Positions 25,030-33,263 of a DNA stretch of 64,000 nt are shown here, piece by piece. A program made the translations under genes and the position numbers. Source of the DNA: Rhodococcoides fascians NBRC 12155 = LMG 3623. Its GTDB lineage: Bacteria; Actinomycetota; Actinomycetes; Mycobacteriales; Mycobacteriaceae. The notes under the pieces were generated by a model. It was not told the DNA's origin. It did not search any database and saw only the letters and a list, made by a program, of their open reading frames with translations. Each line of letters starts with the position of its first letter. Position 1 is the first letter of the stretch. Location of the stretch: NCBI RefSeq assembly GCF_001894785.1, contig NZ_BCWW01000001.1:868001-932000 (forward strand). The letters are read 5' to 3'.

Positions 25030-26367
25030 CTACGGCAACGACGGCAATTGCGTGTCCACAAGCCATGCGTCCCACAGGGTTCGGGGGCAACCGAAGCGAG
25101 AGGCGAGGTCGGTGAAGTCGGCGGTCGCCACGGTGGAGTAGCGGTACTTGGAGGTCCATTCCTGGATCAGGCCGAAGAATCGTTCGTCGCCGATGGTGCG
25201 TCGCAGTGCGTGCAGGGCCAGAGCGCCCCGCTTGTAGACGCGGTCGTCGAAGATGCGGGCGGGCCCGGGATCGGTGAGCTGCAGATCCATCGCGAGCCCT
25301 CGCTGAATGGTGTGAGCTCGCTTGGCCTTGTCGTGAGCCGTTGCGCCGCCGGAGTTCTCGGCCCAGATCCATTCCGAGTAGCAAGCGAATCCTTCGTGCA
25401 GCCAGATATCTGCCCACTTGCCGAGGGTGAGGGAATTGCCGAACCACTGGTGCGCCAATTCGTGTGCAACCAGACGCTCGTAGTACCGGGAACCCGAACA
25501 GTGGTTCGCACCGAAGATGGACAGGCCCTGCGCCTCGACCGGGATTTCGAGATCGTCGTCGGTCACCACCACGGTGTACGCCGCGAAAGGGTAAGGGCCG
25601 TAGAGCCGTACGAAGGTATCCATCATCTGCGGTTGACGGCCGAAGTCGTGATCGAACTGCGCTCGTAGCCGCGGGGGCGTGATCGCGTTCATGGGCACCG
25701 GTCCCGGGCTCACGACGCGATGCTCGTACGGCCCGATCTGAATGGTCGCGAGATAACTCGCCATCGGCTCGGGCTGCTCGTACACCCACGTGGTCCGGCT
25801 GGCCCGGGTCTGCTTGCGTACCAACGTGCCGTTGGCCACCGCGTAGTACGGCGAATCGGTGGTGATGGTGATGCCGTAGCTGGCCTTGGACACCGGGTGG
25901 TCGTCACACGGAAACCACGACGCGGCACCGTTCGGCTGACTCGCGACGATCGATCCCTCGGTGAGCTCCTCCCAGCCGACCTCACCCCAGAAACCGTTGA
26001 TGGGCTTGGGTGTTCCGCCGTACGCCACCGTGACCACCAGTGCCGCTCCGGACGCGATGGGCTTGGCGGGAGTGATCTTCAGCTTGCCCCGCTGGTGGCT
26101 GAACTTCACCGAACGTGACCCGTTGACCGACACCTTCGACACGTTCATCGCCGGGCCGAGATCCAACGCGAATTTCGACACCGTCGCCGTGGTGACCGCG
26201 GTGATCTTCGCTTTGCCCGTCAATCGGTTGCTCTCGACCTTGTACTCGAGGTCGAGTTCGTAGCGCGAGACGCGATAGCCGCGATTGCCGTTCTGCGGAA
26301 GATACGTATCGATCGGATTGTCACTGGAGTCGACGTCGAACACCGGTGCCACGAGCCTGTCCGGCAT
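25030..26367 (-). CDS. M1-family zinc aminopeptidase, candidate Pld-like polymer hydrolase
   Basis: 445 residues, the short form lacking the large C-terminal helical domain. The N-terminal beta domain (about 20-210) carries YELDLEYKVESNRLTG. The catalytic domain has the zinc site HELAHQWFGNSLTLGKWAD then LHEGFACYSEW (HExxH-x18-E). The usual GAMEN exopeptidase loop is altered: VEAQGLSIFG occupies that position. It lies 6 bp after the Pls/PosA synthetase stop, so the two are one operon. In Streptomyces albulus the epsilon-poly-lysine synthetase gene is paired with a degrading peptidase gene (pld); by analogy this enzyme may trim or degrade the polymer made by the synthetase. Confidence 0.85.
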   Translation of the reverse strand: MPDRLVAPVFDVDSSDNPIDTYLPQNGNRGYRVSRYELDLEYKVESNRLTGKAKITAVTTATVSKFALDLGPAMNVSKVSVNGSRSVKFSHQRGKLKITPAKPIASGAALVVTVAYGGTPKPINGFWGEVGWEELTEGSIVASQPNGAASWFPCDDHPVSKASYGITITTDSPYYAVANGTLVRKQTRASRTTWVYEQPEPMASYLATIQIGPYEHRVVSPGPVPMNAITPPRLRAQFDHDFGRQPQMMDTFVRLYGPYPFAAYTVVVTDDDLEIPVEAQGLSIFGANHCSGSRYYERLVAHELAHQWFGNSLTLGKWADIWLHEGFACYSEWIWAENSGGATAHDKAKRAHTIQRGLAMDLQLTDPGPARIFDDRVYKRGALALHALRRTIGDERFFGLIQEWTSKYRYSTVATADFTDLASRFGCPRTLWDAWLVDTQLPSLP

Positions 26368-26373
26368 TGAAGA

Positions 26374-29300
26374 TCACCCCTCGTTTCGGTCGTCGCGAAT
26401 CCGCGGAAAGGGATCACCCTTGGCCCACGGCGCGATCGGATTGCCCTGCCAACGAGTATGCGCGGGAACCGTATCGCCGCGCATCACCAGAGAGGCAGGC
26501 CCCACCGTCGCACCATCACCTATACCCGATGCAGGCAAAGCGACACAGTGCGGTCCCAGGGTTGCGCCTCTGCCGAGATCGACGGTGTCCATGGACATGA
26601 TCCGATCATGGAACAGGTGCGTCTGCACAACGCACCCTCGGTTCACCGTCGCACCGTCGGCCAACGTCACCAGGTCTGCCTCGGGGAGCCAGTACGTCTC
26701 GCACCACACACCTCGACCGATGTCCGCCCCGAGCCACCGCAGCCACATGTTGAGCACCGCGGTGCCCTCGGCAGCGCGCGCGAACCACGGTGCGGCGACG
26801 GTCTCGACGAACGTGTCGGCCACCTCGTTGCGCCAGACGAACGAACTCCACAGCGGATGATCGGTCTTGCCGATCCGGCCGACCCACAGCCACTTCGCGG
26901 CCGCCGACACAGCTGCAGCCACGAAGCCGGCGACGAGCAACACGACACCGCTGAGCGCGGCAGCGAGCCAGTAGCCGATCGAGTCGGCAATCGCGGTCAG
27001 TCCGAACAACACGCCGAGCCCGATACCGAACGTCACGACGACGGGAATCAGCCGGCACGTCTCTACGAGTGAACGGGCGATCTTCAACTTCCGAGGCGGG
27101 TCGAACGTGCGCGACGAGTCGGCACTGCCTGCCGCGCGGCGCAACCGGACCGGCGGACTACCGAGCCATGACGAGCCCGACTTCGCCTTGTCCGGAGTTG
27201 CCGACAGCACCGCAACGAGACCGTTCTTCGGGACGGTCCGCCCCGGTCCCGTCATGCCGGAGTTTCCGAGGAACGCCCGCTTGCCCACCTTGGCGTCGCC
27301 CAGGTGCATCCAGCCGCCGCCGAGTTCGTAGCTCGCGACCATGGTGTCGTCGGCGAGGAACGCGCCGTCGGCCACGGTGGTGAATTTGGGAATCATCAGC
27401 ACGGTCGACGCCTCGACGTCCTTGCCGATCTTCGCGCCCAGCAACCGGAGCCAATGTGGTGTCAGCAGCGACGCGTAGAGCGGGAACAGGAAGGTGCGCG
27501 CCGAATCCATCAGGCGTTCGGTGGCCCACACCTGCCAGCCGATGCGGCTGCGCACGGGGTGGTAGCCGCCGACGAGCCCGATGCCGAGCAACCGCACCGC
27601 GACGAGGGTGATCAGCGCGAACACCGCCAACGACACCAGAGTGGCGACGGGCAGCATCACCAAGCCGCGCTCGAAGGCCCCCAGCACGGAGTCCGCGGTG
27701 TGAATCCACCAGCCCATCAGCACCAGGCTGACGCCGATGGAGAACAGGGCCATGCCGGAGAGGAACAGCGACGCGACGCCGTAGGCGAACACCCACTTGG
27801 TGGCGCGCGGCGGGGTCTCCGCCGGCCACGGATGATCGGCCTTGCCCACTTTCTGCGCGGGCGAGCCGGACCACATCTGGCCGGCCTTGACTCGTCCGAC
27901 GACGGCGGAGCCGGCCGTCACGACCGCGTTCTTGCCGACCTTGGTGCCGGGCAGCAGCGTGGAGCGGGCACCGACAGTGGCACCCGCACCGATCTCGATG
28001 CCGCCGATGTAGACGAGGTCGCCGTCGATCCAATGACCGGACAGGTCGACTTCGGGTTCGATGGAGCAGCCGTCGCCGAGTTCGAGCATGCCGGTGACGG
28101 GCGGCAGGGTGTGCAGGTCGACGCCCTTACCGATCTTCGAGCCGAGAGCGCGCGCGTAGTAGACCATCCACGGTGCACCCGAGAGGTTGGACGCGCCACT
28201 GGCATCGGTCAATCTCGTTGCCGCCCAAAGCCTTATGTGCATGCTGCCGCCGCGTCGATATGCGCCGGGTTTCAACCCCGCCAGCAGTATTCGCGAGCCG
28301 ATCACCGAGATGGCCATGCGCCCGACCGGGGTGATGAACAGGACGAACGCGAGAAGAATCCACCACCACGACAACGTCGGAGCCCACGGCACGTCGTCGA
28401 ACCAGGCCATGACGTTGAACAGCAGGCCGAGCCAGGTGACCCACTGCAACCCGGTCAGCGTCGTCAACGGCACGGTCGCCAGAATCTGCGCCCACTGCGC
28501 GGTGCGGGACGTCGGTGCCACGTCGCGGGGGATTGCCTCCACGACAGGCTTCAGGTCGTCCAGATACTGTGCCAGAGAACCCAACCGCGGGTGATCGTAG
28601 AGCTGCGCGACGGTGATCTCGGGGAACCGCTCGCGCAGTGCCGTCACCAGCTGAGCGGCCGACAGTGATCCGCCACCGTTGGCGAAGAAGTCGGCGTTCT
28701 CGTCGTTGACCTGAGCGCCGAGGATGTTGGTCCACAACTCGGCCACCCACCCCGCGGTACCTCCGAGCGCCGACGCGCCCGCCATGCCGGGCAGCGGCCA
28801 CGGGAGCGCATTGCGGTCGACCTTGCCCGAGGTACGTGTGGGCATCTCGTCGACCAGCGCGAGCCGCGGTACGAGCGCCGACGGCAACTGCTCGGCCAAC
28901 AAGGCGCGCGCGGCCTCCAGGTCGAAGTCGGGATTGGTACTGGCGAGATATCCCACCAGAACCGAGTTGCCCGCAGCGGTCTTGCGGACTGCCGCGGCCG
29001 CGCCGCCGACGCCCGGAAGTGCTTGCAGCGCATTGTCTATCTCGCCCAGCTCGATGCGTCGCCCGCCGAGCTTGACCTGGTCGTCGGCGCGGCCCTGGAA
29101 CAGCAGTCCTTCGAGCTCGAGCTTCACCAGATCGCCGCTGCGATACGCCCGGTCCCACCCGAGAGACGGCATGGGCGCGTACTTCTCGGCGTCCTTGGCC
29201 GGATCGAGATACCGGGCGAGGCCGACGCCGCCGATGACGAGCTCGCCCACTTCGCCGACCGCCACCGGAGTGCCCGAGGCGTCGACGACCGCCAGATCCC

Positions 29301-30324
29301 AACCGTCCAGCGGTAATCCGATGCGGACCGGACCTTTACCGTCCATGATGGACGCGCACGCGACAACCGTCGCCTCGGTGGGGCCGTAGGTGTTCCAGAC
29401 TTCCCGGCCTTCGACGGCCAGCCGCTCGGCCAGCTCGGGTGGGCATGCTTCGCCGCCGAAGATCAACAGCCGCACCGCTTCCAGTGCCACGGCGGGCCAC
29501 AGTGACGCCAGCGTGGGTACCGTCGAGACGACGCTGATGTCTCGGGAGACGAGCCACGGACCGAGGTCGAAGCCGGATCGCACCAGAGAGCGCGGGGCGG
29601 GTACCAGGCAGGCACCGTGCCGCCACGCCAGCCACATCTCCTCGCAGGAGGCGTCGAACGCGACCGACAGGCCGGCGAGCACTCGGTCTCCCGGCCCCAG
29701 CGGATCCTTCTGCAGGAACATCCGCGCCTCGGCGTCGACGAATGCCGCGGCGTTACGGTGGCTGACTGCAACACCTTTGGGGGTTCCGGTCGAACCCGAG
29801 GTGAAGATCACCCACGCGTCGTCCTCGGGTGTGGGCAGCTCGGGCACCGGAGTACCGGCACCCAGTTCGGGCGCATTCTGTTTCGGCGCGGTGCCGGCAG
29901 CGATTCCGCCCGCAGTGACGATGGCCGTCACCTGCGCCTCACCGAAGACCAATTCGGCGCGCTCTTCCGGATCGTCGGCGTCGACGGGTACGTACGCAGC
30001 CCCGACATCGAGGATCGACAGAATCGCGACATATAGCGAGAAGGACCCCGACGGCATCCTGATGCCGACGCGGTCGCCGCGCCGGACACCGGCGTCGGCG
30101 AGCCACTGGGCACCCTCGGCGATGTCGTCCAGCAGTTCGGCGTAGCTGACCGACACCGTCCCGTCGTCGATCGCGGGTGCATCCGGGAAGCGATCGGCGG
30201 TCTCCTGCAGTACGTCGATCAGTGTGCGGGCCGGCGGGGCAAGGGGCGAGCGGAGAAACGCGGCCGGAGCAGGTGCGATATCCGTGCTCGAACCCGGCAG
30301 ATCGTTCTCTTGGTGCACAGGCAA
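26374..30324 (-). CDS. Pls/PosA-family peptide synthetase (epsilon-poly-lysine synthetase type)
   Basis: 1316 residues from TTG 30324, preceded by AAGGA. Adenylation domain about 35-510: FTSGSTGTPKG (174-184), FDAS (223-226), NTYGPTE (311-317), RSGDL, TSGKVDRN with Lys-501. Carrier domain with FFANGGGSLSAAQL, Ser-553. No condensation or thioesterase domain. The rest holds about six membrane helices, starting LTGLQWVTWLGLLFNVMAW near 620, around three left-handed beta-helix-like segments (GAGATVGARSTLLPGTKVG, NGLVAVLSATPD, GRGATLGPHCVALPASG). This is the Pls architecture, in which one module polymerises a basic amino acid at the membrane. By-eye alignment to GrsA gives the selectivity residues D,A,E,S,I,G,T,V,V,K, compatible with a basic substrate such as lysine. 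Confidence 0.92.
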   Translation of the reverse strand: MPVHQENDLPGSSTDIAPAPAAFLRSPLAPPARTLIDVLQETADRFPDAPAIDDGTVSVSYAELLDDIAEGAQWLADAGVRRGDRVGIRMPSGSFSLYVAILSILDVGAAYVPVDADDPEERAELVFGEAQVTAIVTAGGIAAGTAPKQNAPELGAGTPVPELPTPEDDAWVIFTSGSTGTPKGVAVSHRNAAAFVDAEARMFLQKDPLGPGDRVLAGLSVAFDASCEEMWLAWRHGACLVPAPRSLVRSGFDLGPWLVSRDISVVSTVPTLASLWPAVALEAVRLLIFGGEACPPELAERLAVEGREVWNTYGPTEATVVACASIMDGKGPVRIGLPLDGWDLAVVDASGTPVAVGEVGELVIGGVGLARYLDPAKDAEKYAPMPSLGWDRAYRSGDLVKLELEGLLFQGRADDQVKLGGRRIELGEIDNALQALPGVGGAAAAVRKTAAGNSVLVGYLASTNPDFDLEAARALLAEQLPSALVPRLALVDEMPTRTSGKVDRNALPWPLPGMAGASALGGTAGWVAELWTNILGAQVNDENADFFANGGGSLSAAQLVTALRERFPEITVAQLYDHPRLGSLAQYLDDLKPVVEAIPRDVAPTSRTAQWAQILATVPLTTLTGLQWVTWLGLLFNVMAWFDDVPWAPTLSWWWILLAFVLFITPVGRMAISVIGSRILLAGLKPGAYRRGGSMHIRLWAATRLTDASGASNLSGAPWMVYYARALGSKIGKGVDLHTLPPVTGMLELGDGCSIEPEVDLSGHWIDGDLVYIGGIEIGAGATVGARSTLLPGTKVGKNAVVTAGSAVVGRVKAGQMWSGSPAQKVGKADHPWPAETPPRATKWVFAYGVASLFLSGMALFSIGVSLVLMGWWIHTADSVLGAFERGLVMLPVATLVSLAVFALITLVAVRLLGIGLVGGYHPVRSRIGWQVWATERLMDSARTFLFPLYASLLTPHWLRLLGAKIGKDVEASTVLMIPKFTTVADGAFLADDTMVASYELGGGWMHLGDAKVGKRAFLGNSGMTGPGRTVPKNGLVAVLSATPDKAKSGSSWLGSPPVRLRRAAGSADSSRTFDPPRKLKIARSLVETCRLIPVVVTFGIGLGVLFGLTAIADSIGYWLAAALSGVVLLVAGFVAAAVSAAAKWLWVGRIGKTDHPLWSSFVWRNEVADTFVETVAAPWFARAAEGTAVLNMWLRWLGADIGRGVWCETYWLPEADLVTLADGATVNRGCVVQTHLFHDRIMSMDTVDLGRGATLGPHCVALPASGIGDGATVGPASLVMRGDTVPAHTRWQGNPIAPWAKGDPFPRIRDDRNEG

Positions 30325-30474
30325 CCGGGTGTCCTTCTCGTTCGTTGGCAGATGACTCTTGTGGTGCTGGGGAAAGCAGCGCCGTTGGTTATCTCACGTT
30401 CTGTTTGCCAGCAGGTGAACGAGCGCGCCTTCCCACCGCGGAAATCCTACTGCTGTGTCGGAGCGATCCCCGGC

Positions 30475-30504
30475 TTGACAAAACCGTGGCGGGTTTGCCA
30501 GTGT
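30475..30504 (+). promoter_or_regulatory. Promoter driving the SAM-IV riboswitch
   Basis: Consensus -35 TTGACA (30475-30480) and -10-like CAGTGT (30499-30504) with an 18-bp spacer. Transcription would start about 30511, directly at the 5' end of the riboswitch. The remaining gap, 30325-30474, must hold the divergent promoter of the Pls operon; I see no clear -10/-35 pair for it. Confidence 0.55.
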
Positions 30505-30513
30505 CTTGACCAC

Positions 30514-30630
30514 GGTCACGAGTACCAGCATCGAGCCCCGGCTTGCTGGTCGGCAACCCTCCTTCGCGGTGGGGTGCTCCGGGTGACGACCAGGCTGACA
30601 CCGAACAATCGGTGCGGCAAGCGCGGACTC
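30514..30630 (+). promoter_or_regulatory. SAM-IV riboswitch
   Basis: The run from GGTCACGAGTACCAGC (30514-30529) through GCCCCGGCTTGCTGG and CGGCAACCCTCC to GCGGTGGGGTGC and CCGGGTGACGACC matches the SAM-IV core. Pairings seen: GGTCACGAG with the GTGACGACC strand (outer stem), CCAGC (30525-30529) with GCTGG (30545-30549), and the CCTCC/GGTGGGG arm. A 3' hairpin CACCGAACAATCGGTG (30599-30614) and the GGCAAGCGCGG that follows supply the SAM-IV-specific second pseudoknot. SAM-IV RNAs are known from actinobacteria, and bind S-adenosylmethionine to switch off sulfur genes. It lies 54 bp upstream of the aminotransferase-like gene, the usual arrangement. Confidence 0.88.
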
Positions 30631-30683
30631 GTTCACGAATATCTTCCGTTGCGGGTCCCTCGAACGTGAGGGCTTGATCTGTC

Positions 30684-32015
30684 ATGACGTCTGTACTTTC
30701 CCGTCCCTGCACTCCTTTTGCCCCTGTTTCCGGCACGGAGTTGCAGGTTCCGTTGGTTCACGGCGGCACGTGCACCTACGCCAATTTCGATTACGCGGCC
30801 AGCGCGCCTGCGCTGTCCGCAGTGACCGATCGGATCGCGGAGTTGCTGCCGTTCTATTCGAGCGTGCACCGCGGGGCCGGCTACGCGTCCCGGGTGTGCA
30901 CCGCGGCGTACGAGAAGGCGCGTGAGACCGTGGCTGGATTCGTTGGTGCACAGACGAATTCAGTGGTCGTGTTCACACGCAACACCACCGATTCGCTCAA
31001 TCTGTTGGCCGCGTGCGTGCCAGGGGATACCGTGGTGCTCGATATCGAACACCACGCCAACCTCCTGCCGTGGCGTAATCGCCGAGTGGTGGTCGCAGCA
31101 TCGACGTTGGCCGAGACGCTCGCCCGGCTCGACGCCGAACTGGCTGCGAAACCTGCTGCGCTACTGGCCATCACGGGTGCATCGAACGTCACCGGCGAAG
31201 TGCTCCCCATCGAGCAACTGGCCGATCTCGCGCATCGCCACGGTGCCCGGATCGTCGTCGACGGCGCACAGCTCGTTCCGCACCGTCGAGTGGACATCGC
31301 CGCACTCGGTGTGGACTATCTGGCGTTCTCCGGTCACAAGCTCTACGCCCCGTTCGGCGCGGGTGTGCTTGTGGGAAGCCGTGATTGGCTCGACGCGGGC
31401 GAGCCCCACCTGGCCGGCGGCGGTGCCGTGCGCAGTGTGACGATCGAGCACACCGACTGGGCTCCCGCACCGCAGCGTCACGAGGCGGGAACGCCCAACG
31501 TGCTCGGTGTCGTCGCGCTGGCGGCGGCGTGCGAGGCCATCGCGTCGTTCGACGAGGACGCCGCGACGACACACGAGCGGGAATTGTCCACCCGATTGCG
31601 GGACGGGTTGGGCGCACTGAAGGGTGTCGAACTGCTGCAGGTGTGGGCCGACGCGCCCGACGTCGTCGGCATCGTCACGTTCACTGTCGCCGGCCACGAC
31701 CCCGGTGAAGTGGCGGCGTACCTGTCGGCCGAACACGGCATCGGAGTGCGCGACGGAAAGTTCTGCGCCCACCCGCTGCTGCGCCGGCTGGGTCACGCCG
31801 ACGGTGCCGTGCGGGCCAGTATCGGTCTCGGCAGTTCCTCGGCCGACGTGGACCGACTCGTCGACGCGTTGGCAGCGTTCGTCGAGTCCGGGCCGACATG
31901 GGCTTACGCCGAAGAAGCCGGGTGGTGGAACCCCGTACCGGACCCTCGTCCCTTCCCCGCCCTGGCCGACGGGGCCGCCGGGGTTGGATCCCCGTGCAGC
32001 CCCACAGGCAGTTAG
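30684..32015 (+). CDS. Class V aminotransferase-fold PLP enzyme, cysteine desulfurase-like
   Basis: 443 residues. NFDYAASAPALSAVTDRI and YSSVHRGAGYASRVCT are the N-terminal landmarks of the NifS/CsdA branch; EHHANLLPWR supplies the histidine stacking on PLP, VDGAQLVPHRRVD the Asp and Gln, and FSGHKLYAPFGAGVLVG the Schiff-base lysine. The region that holds the catalytic cysteine loop in CsdA reads DGKFCAHPLLRRLG, so a cysteine is present. Under SAM-IV control it most likely acts in sulfur amino-acid metabolism, as a cysteine desulfurase or lyase. Homologues in mycobacteria are listed only as possible aminotransferases. Confidence 0.85.
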   Translation: MTSVLSRPCTPFAPVSGTELQVPLVHGGTCTYANFDYAASAPALSAVTDRIAELLPFYSSVHRGAGYASRVCTAAYEKARETVAGFVGAQTNSVVVFTRNTTDSLNLLAACVPGDTVVLDIEHHANLLPWRNRRVVVAASTLAETLARLDAELAAKPAALLAITGASNVTGEVLPIEQLADLAHRHGARIVVDGAQLVPHRRVDIAALGVDYLAFSGHKLYAPFGAGVLVGSRDWLDAGEPHLAGGGAVRSVTIEHTDWAPAPQRHEAGTPNVLGVVALAAACEAIASFDEDAATTHERELSTRLRDGLGALKGVELLQVWADAPDVVGIVTFTVAGHDPGEVAAYLSAEHGIGVRDGKFCAHPLLRRLGHADGAVRASIGLGSSSADVDRLVDALAAFVESGPTWAYAEEAGWWNPVPDPRPFPALADGAAGVGSPCSPTGS

Positions 32016-32024
32016 CATGGCGTC

Positions 32025-32210
32025 ATGACCGTGAGTGTCGTGTCGCGTGGCAATCGCCACTGGTGCAACAGGTATGTCGATCTGTGCCGCACTGCGTCCG
32101 GGTCGTGTTCGAGTTCGGCTCCGCTCCGACCGCATGCGCATCCCGACCGACGAATCAGGACCACCACTCATGTCGCACAATCACACCCGCATAGCCATCG
32201 AATCCGCTGA
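32025..32210 (+). CDS. Candidate sulfur-responsive leader peptide (VDLCR type)
   Basis: A 61-codon ORF (ATG 32025) directly follows the aminotransferase stop and overlaps the next CDS by 41 bp. It contains CNRYVDLCRTASGSCSSS (residues 14-31), which matches the actinobacterial leader-peptide motif R-H/Y-VDLCR-x-AS found upstream of LLM monooxygenases and sulfonate or cysteine genes. The usual leader is 20-35 residues; this reading continues past it, so the functional part may be only the first half. Four cysteines within about 18 residues suggest attenuation by cysteine supply. Confidence 0.5.
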   Translation: MTVSVVSRGNRHWCNRYVDLCRTASGSCSSSAPLRPHAHPDRRIRTTTHVAQSHPHSHRIR

Positions 32211-32673
32211 CGTCTGGACCGAGCTGACCGCCGGGCCCGAGGTGAACACCATCAGAATCGTTGCCTCGGACCTGCGGGAAGCTCAGCAGCAACGCGCCCG
32301 GTTGCACGCAGAAGCCGTCGAGCGCGGTGAATCGGCCGACAATCTCGCGGTCTTCCTCGATCTCGAGATCTACATCGCTGCCGACGCCAGGACGGCCCGT
32401 CGGGAATTCGCCGCACTCGACGCGCCGGCAAGCCCGTCGTCCATCCGCTACGTCGGTACCCCGTCGGGACTGGCGAGTTTGATCTCCGACGTCACCGCGG
32501 CCGATGTCGCCGACGGCGTGACGCTGCAGGTACACGGCGAGATCGAGCGGCAGTCGACGTTCCTGGCCGCGGGAGTGTTGCCGCTCCTCGAATCGCGCGG
32601 CACCCGCCTCGACACCGACGTCGTCGACGCGATCCTCGGCGCACCCCGAATTGCCCCGACCCTTGCTTCCTAG
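32170..32673 (+). CDS. Stand-alone C-terminal part of a luciferase-like (LLM) monooxygenase
   Basis: 167 residues from ATG 32170. The pattern VFLDLEIYIAADARTARREFAALD, then YVGTPSGLASLISDVTAADVADGVTLQV, then LAAGVLPLLESRG is the end of an NtaA/SnaA/DszA-type flavin monooxygenase (GTP-x-x-ia...aDGf.l...vlP.L..RG). The N-terminal two thirds of the barrel, including the flavin-contacting strands, are missing. Nothing in the 150 bp upstream restores it, so this is either a degenerate remnant of a sulfur monooxygenase or a small protein in its own right. Base composition is like its neighbours. Confidence 0.6.
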   Translation: MSHNHTRIAIESADVWTELTAGPEVNTIRIVASDLREAQQQRARLHAEAVERGESADNLAVFLDLEIYIAADARTARREFAALDAPASPSSIRYVGTPSGLASLISDVTAADVADGVTLQVHGEIERQSTFLAAGVLPLLESRGTRLDTDVVDAILGAPRIAPTLAS

Positions 32674-32684
32674 GTCGTTCGAGC

Positions 32685-33158
32685 TCAGGTGACGTCGATC
32701 GCCAGACCTGCGGTGATGCGCAGCAACTCGGTGTACGACGAGCGGAAGATCGTGTCGATGTGCCCGGCCGCGGCCCACAGTTCGGGGTGGGCCGCCAGGT
32801 CCTGATCGACGAACGTATCCAAATTCGTCGGATGGCCCACCGGAGCGATTCCCCCGATCGGCTGGCCGGTGGCGTGCTTGGCGGTACGCAGATCGGCCCG
32901 GGCGAGCGTGCCGCCGAGACGCTCACCGGTGTGCTCGAGATGAACATTGTGAGCCCCGGACACCAGGAGCAACACCGGCTCGTCGTCGAGCAGAAACACC
33001 ATCGACTTCACGATCGCACCCACATCGACGCCCAACGCAGCTGCGGCGTCGGCGGCGGTGTGGGTGCCCTCGGGACTGTTCACCACCACCCCGTGATGAC
33101 CACGAGAAATCAGGGTGTCGGCAACGTGGGCTGCATTCGGATGAAGTAGCCGGGACAT
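32685..33158 (-). CDS. YbaK/EbsC-type aminoacyl-tRNA deacylase
   Basis: 157 residues. GVDVGAIVKSMVFLLDDEPVLLLVSGAHNV carries the catalytic lysine of the YbaK/ProX fold, followed by LRTAKHATGQPIGGIAPVGHP and TFVDQDLAAHPELWAAAGH. The family hydrolyses mischarged Cys-tRNA(Pro), Ala-tRNA(Pro) or similar. The only cysteine-related link in the context is the sulfur genes on the other side; it is convergent to the LLM fragment with 11 bp between the stops. Confidence 0.88.
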   Translation of the reverse strand: MSRLLHPNAAHVADTLISRGHHGVVVNSPEGTHTAADAAAALGVDVGAIVKSMVFLLDDEPVLLLVSGAHNVHLEHTGERLGGTLARADLRTAKHATGQPIGGIAPVGHPTNLDTFVDQDLAAHPELWAAAGHIDTIFRSSYTELLRITAGLAIDVT

Positions 33159-33208
33159 GCCCCAACCCTATTGCCACACGACCGTTTACGCAGACAGCTT
33201 GCCCAACC

Positions 33209-33263
33209 GGGTCATTCCGCAGGCTCCACTTCTGCCTCAGTGGGTCATTCCGCAGGCTCCACT
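33209..33263. repeat. Tandem pair of a small repeat (GAGCCTGCGGAATGACCC family)
   Basis: Two identical 22-bp units lie at 33209-33230 and 33242-33263, starting 33 bp apart, in the gap between the YbaK and allantoicase genes. The second covers the allantoicase stop (33245-33247). On the minus strand the 18-bp core is GAGCCTGCGGAATGACCC. A related copy (16 of 18) is at 43018. Translated, the units give SLRNDP-like peptides in non-coding frames. Confidence 0.7.

Noticed and set aside
27304-28668. 454-codon plus-strand frame inside the Pls gene
   Set aside because: Low-complexity His/Gln/Glu/Arg translation typical of an antisense frame; the minus-strand reading has complete membrane and beta-helix segments.
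30325-30513. Frames of up to 119 codons in the gap before the riboswitch
   Set aside because: They run through the structured riboswitch RNA or start in the Pls gene, and lack ribosome sites and plausible proteins.
33209-33263. Possible CRISPR fragment
   Set aside because: Only two units with an 11-bp spacer and no cas gene; it is a short tandem repeat, and a third copy lies elsewhere at a gene boundary.
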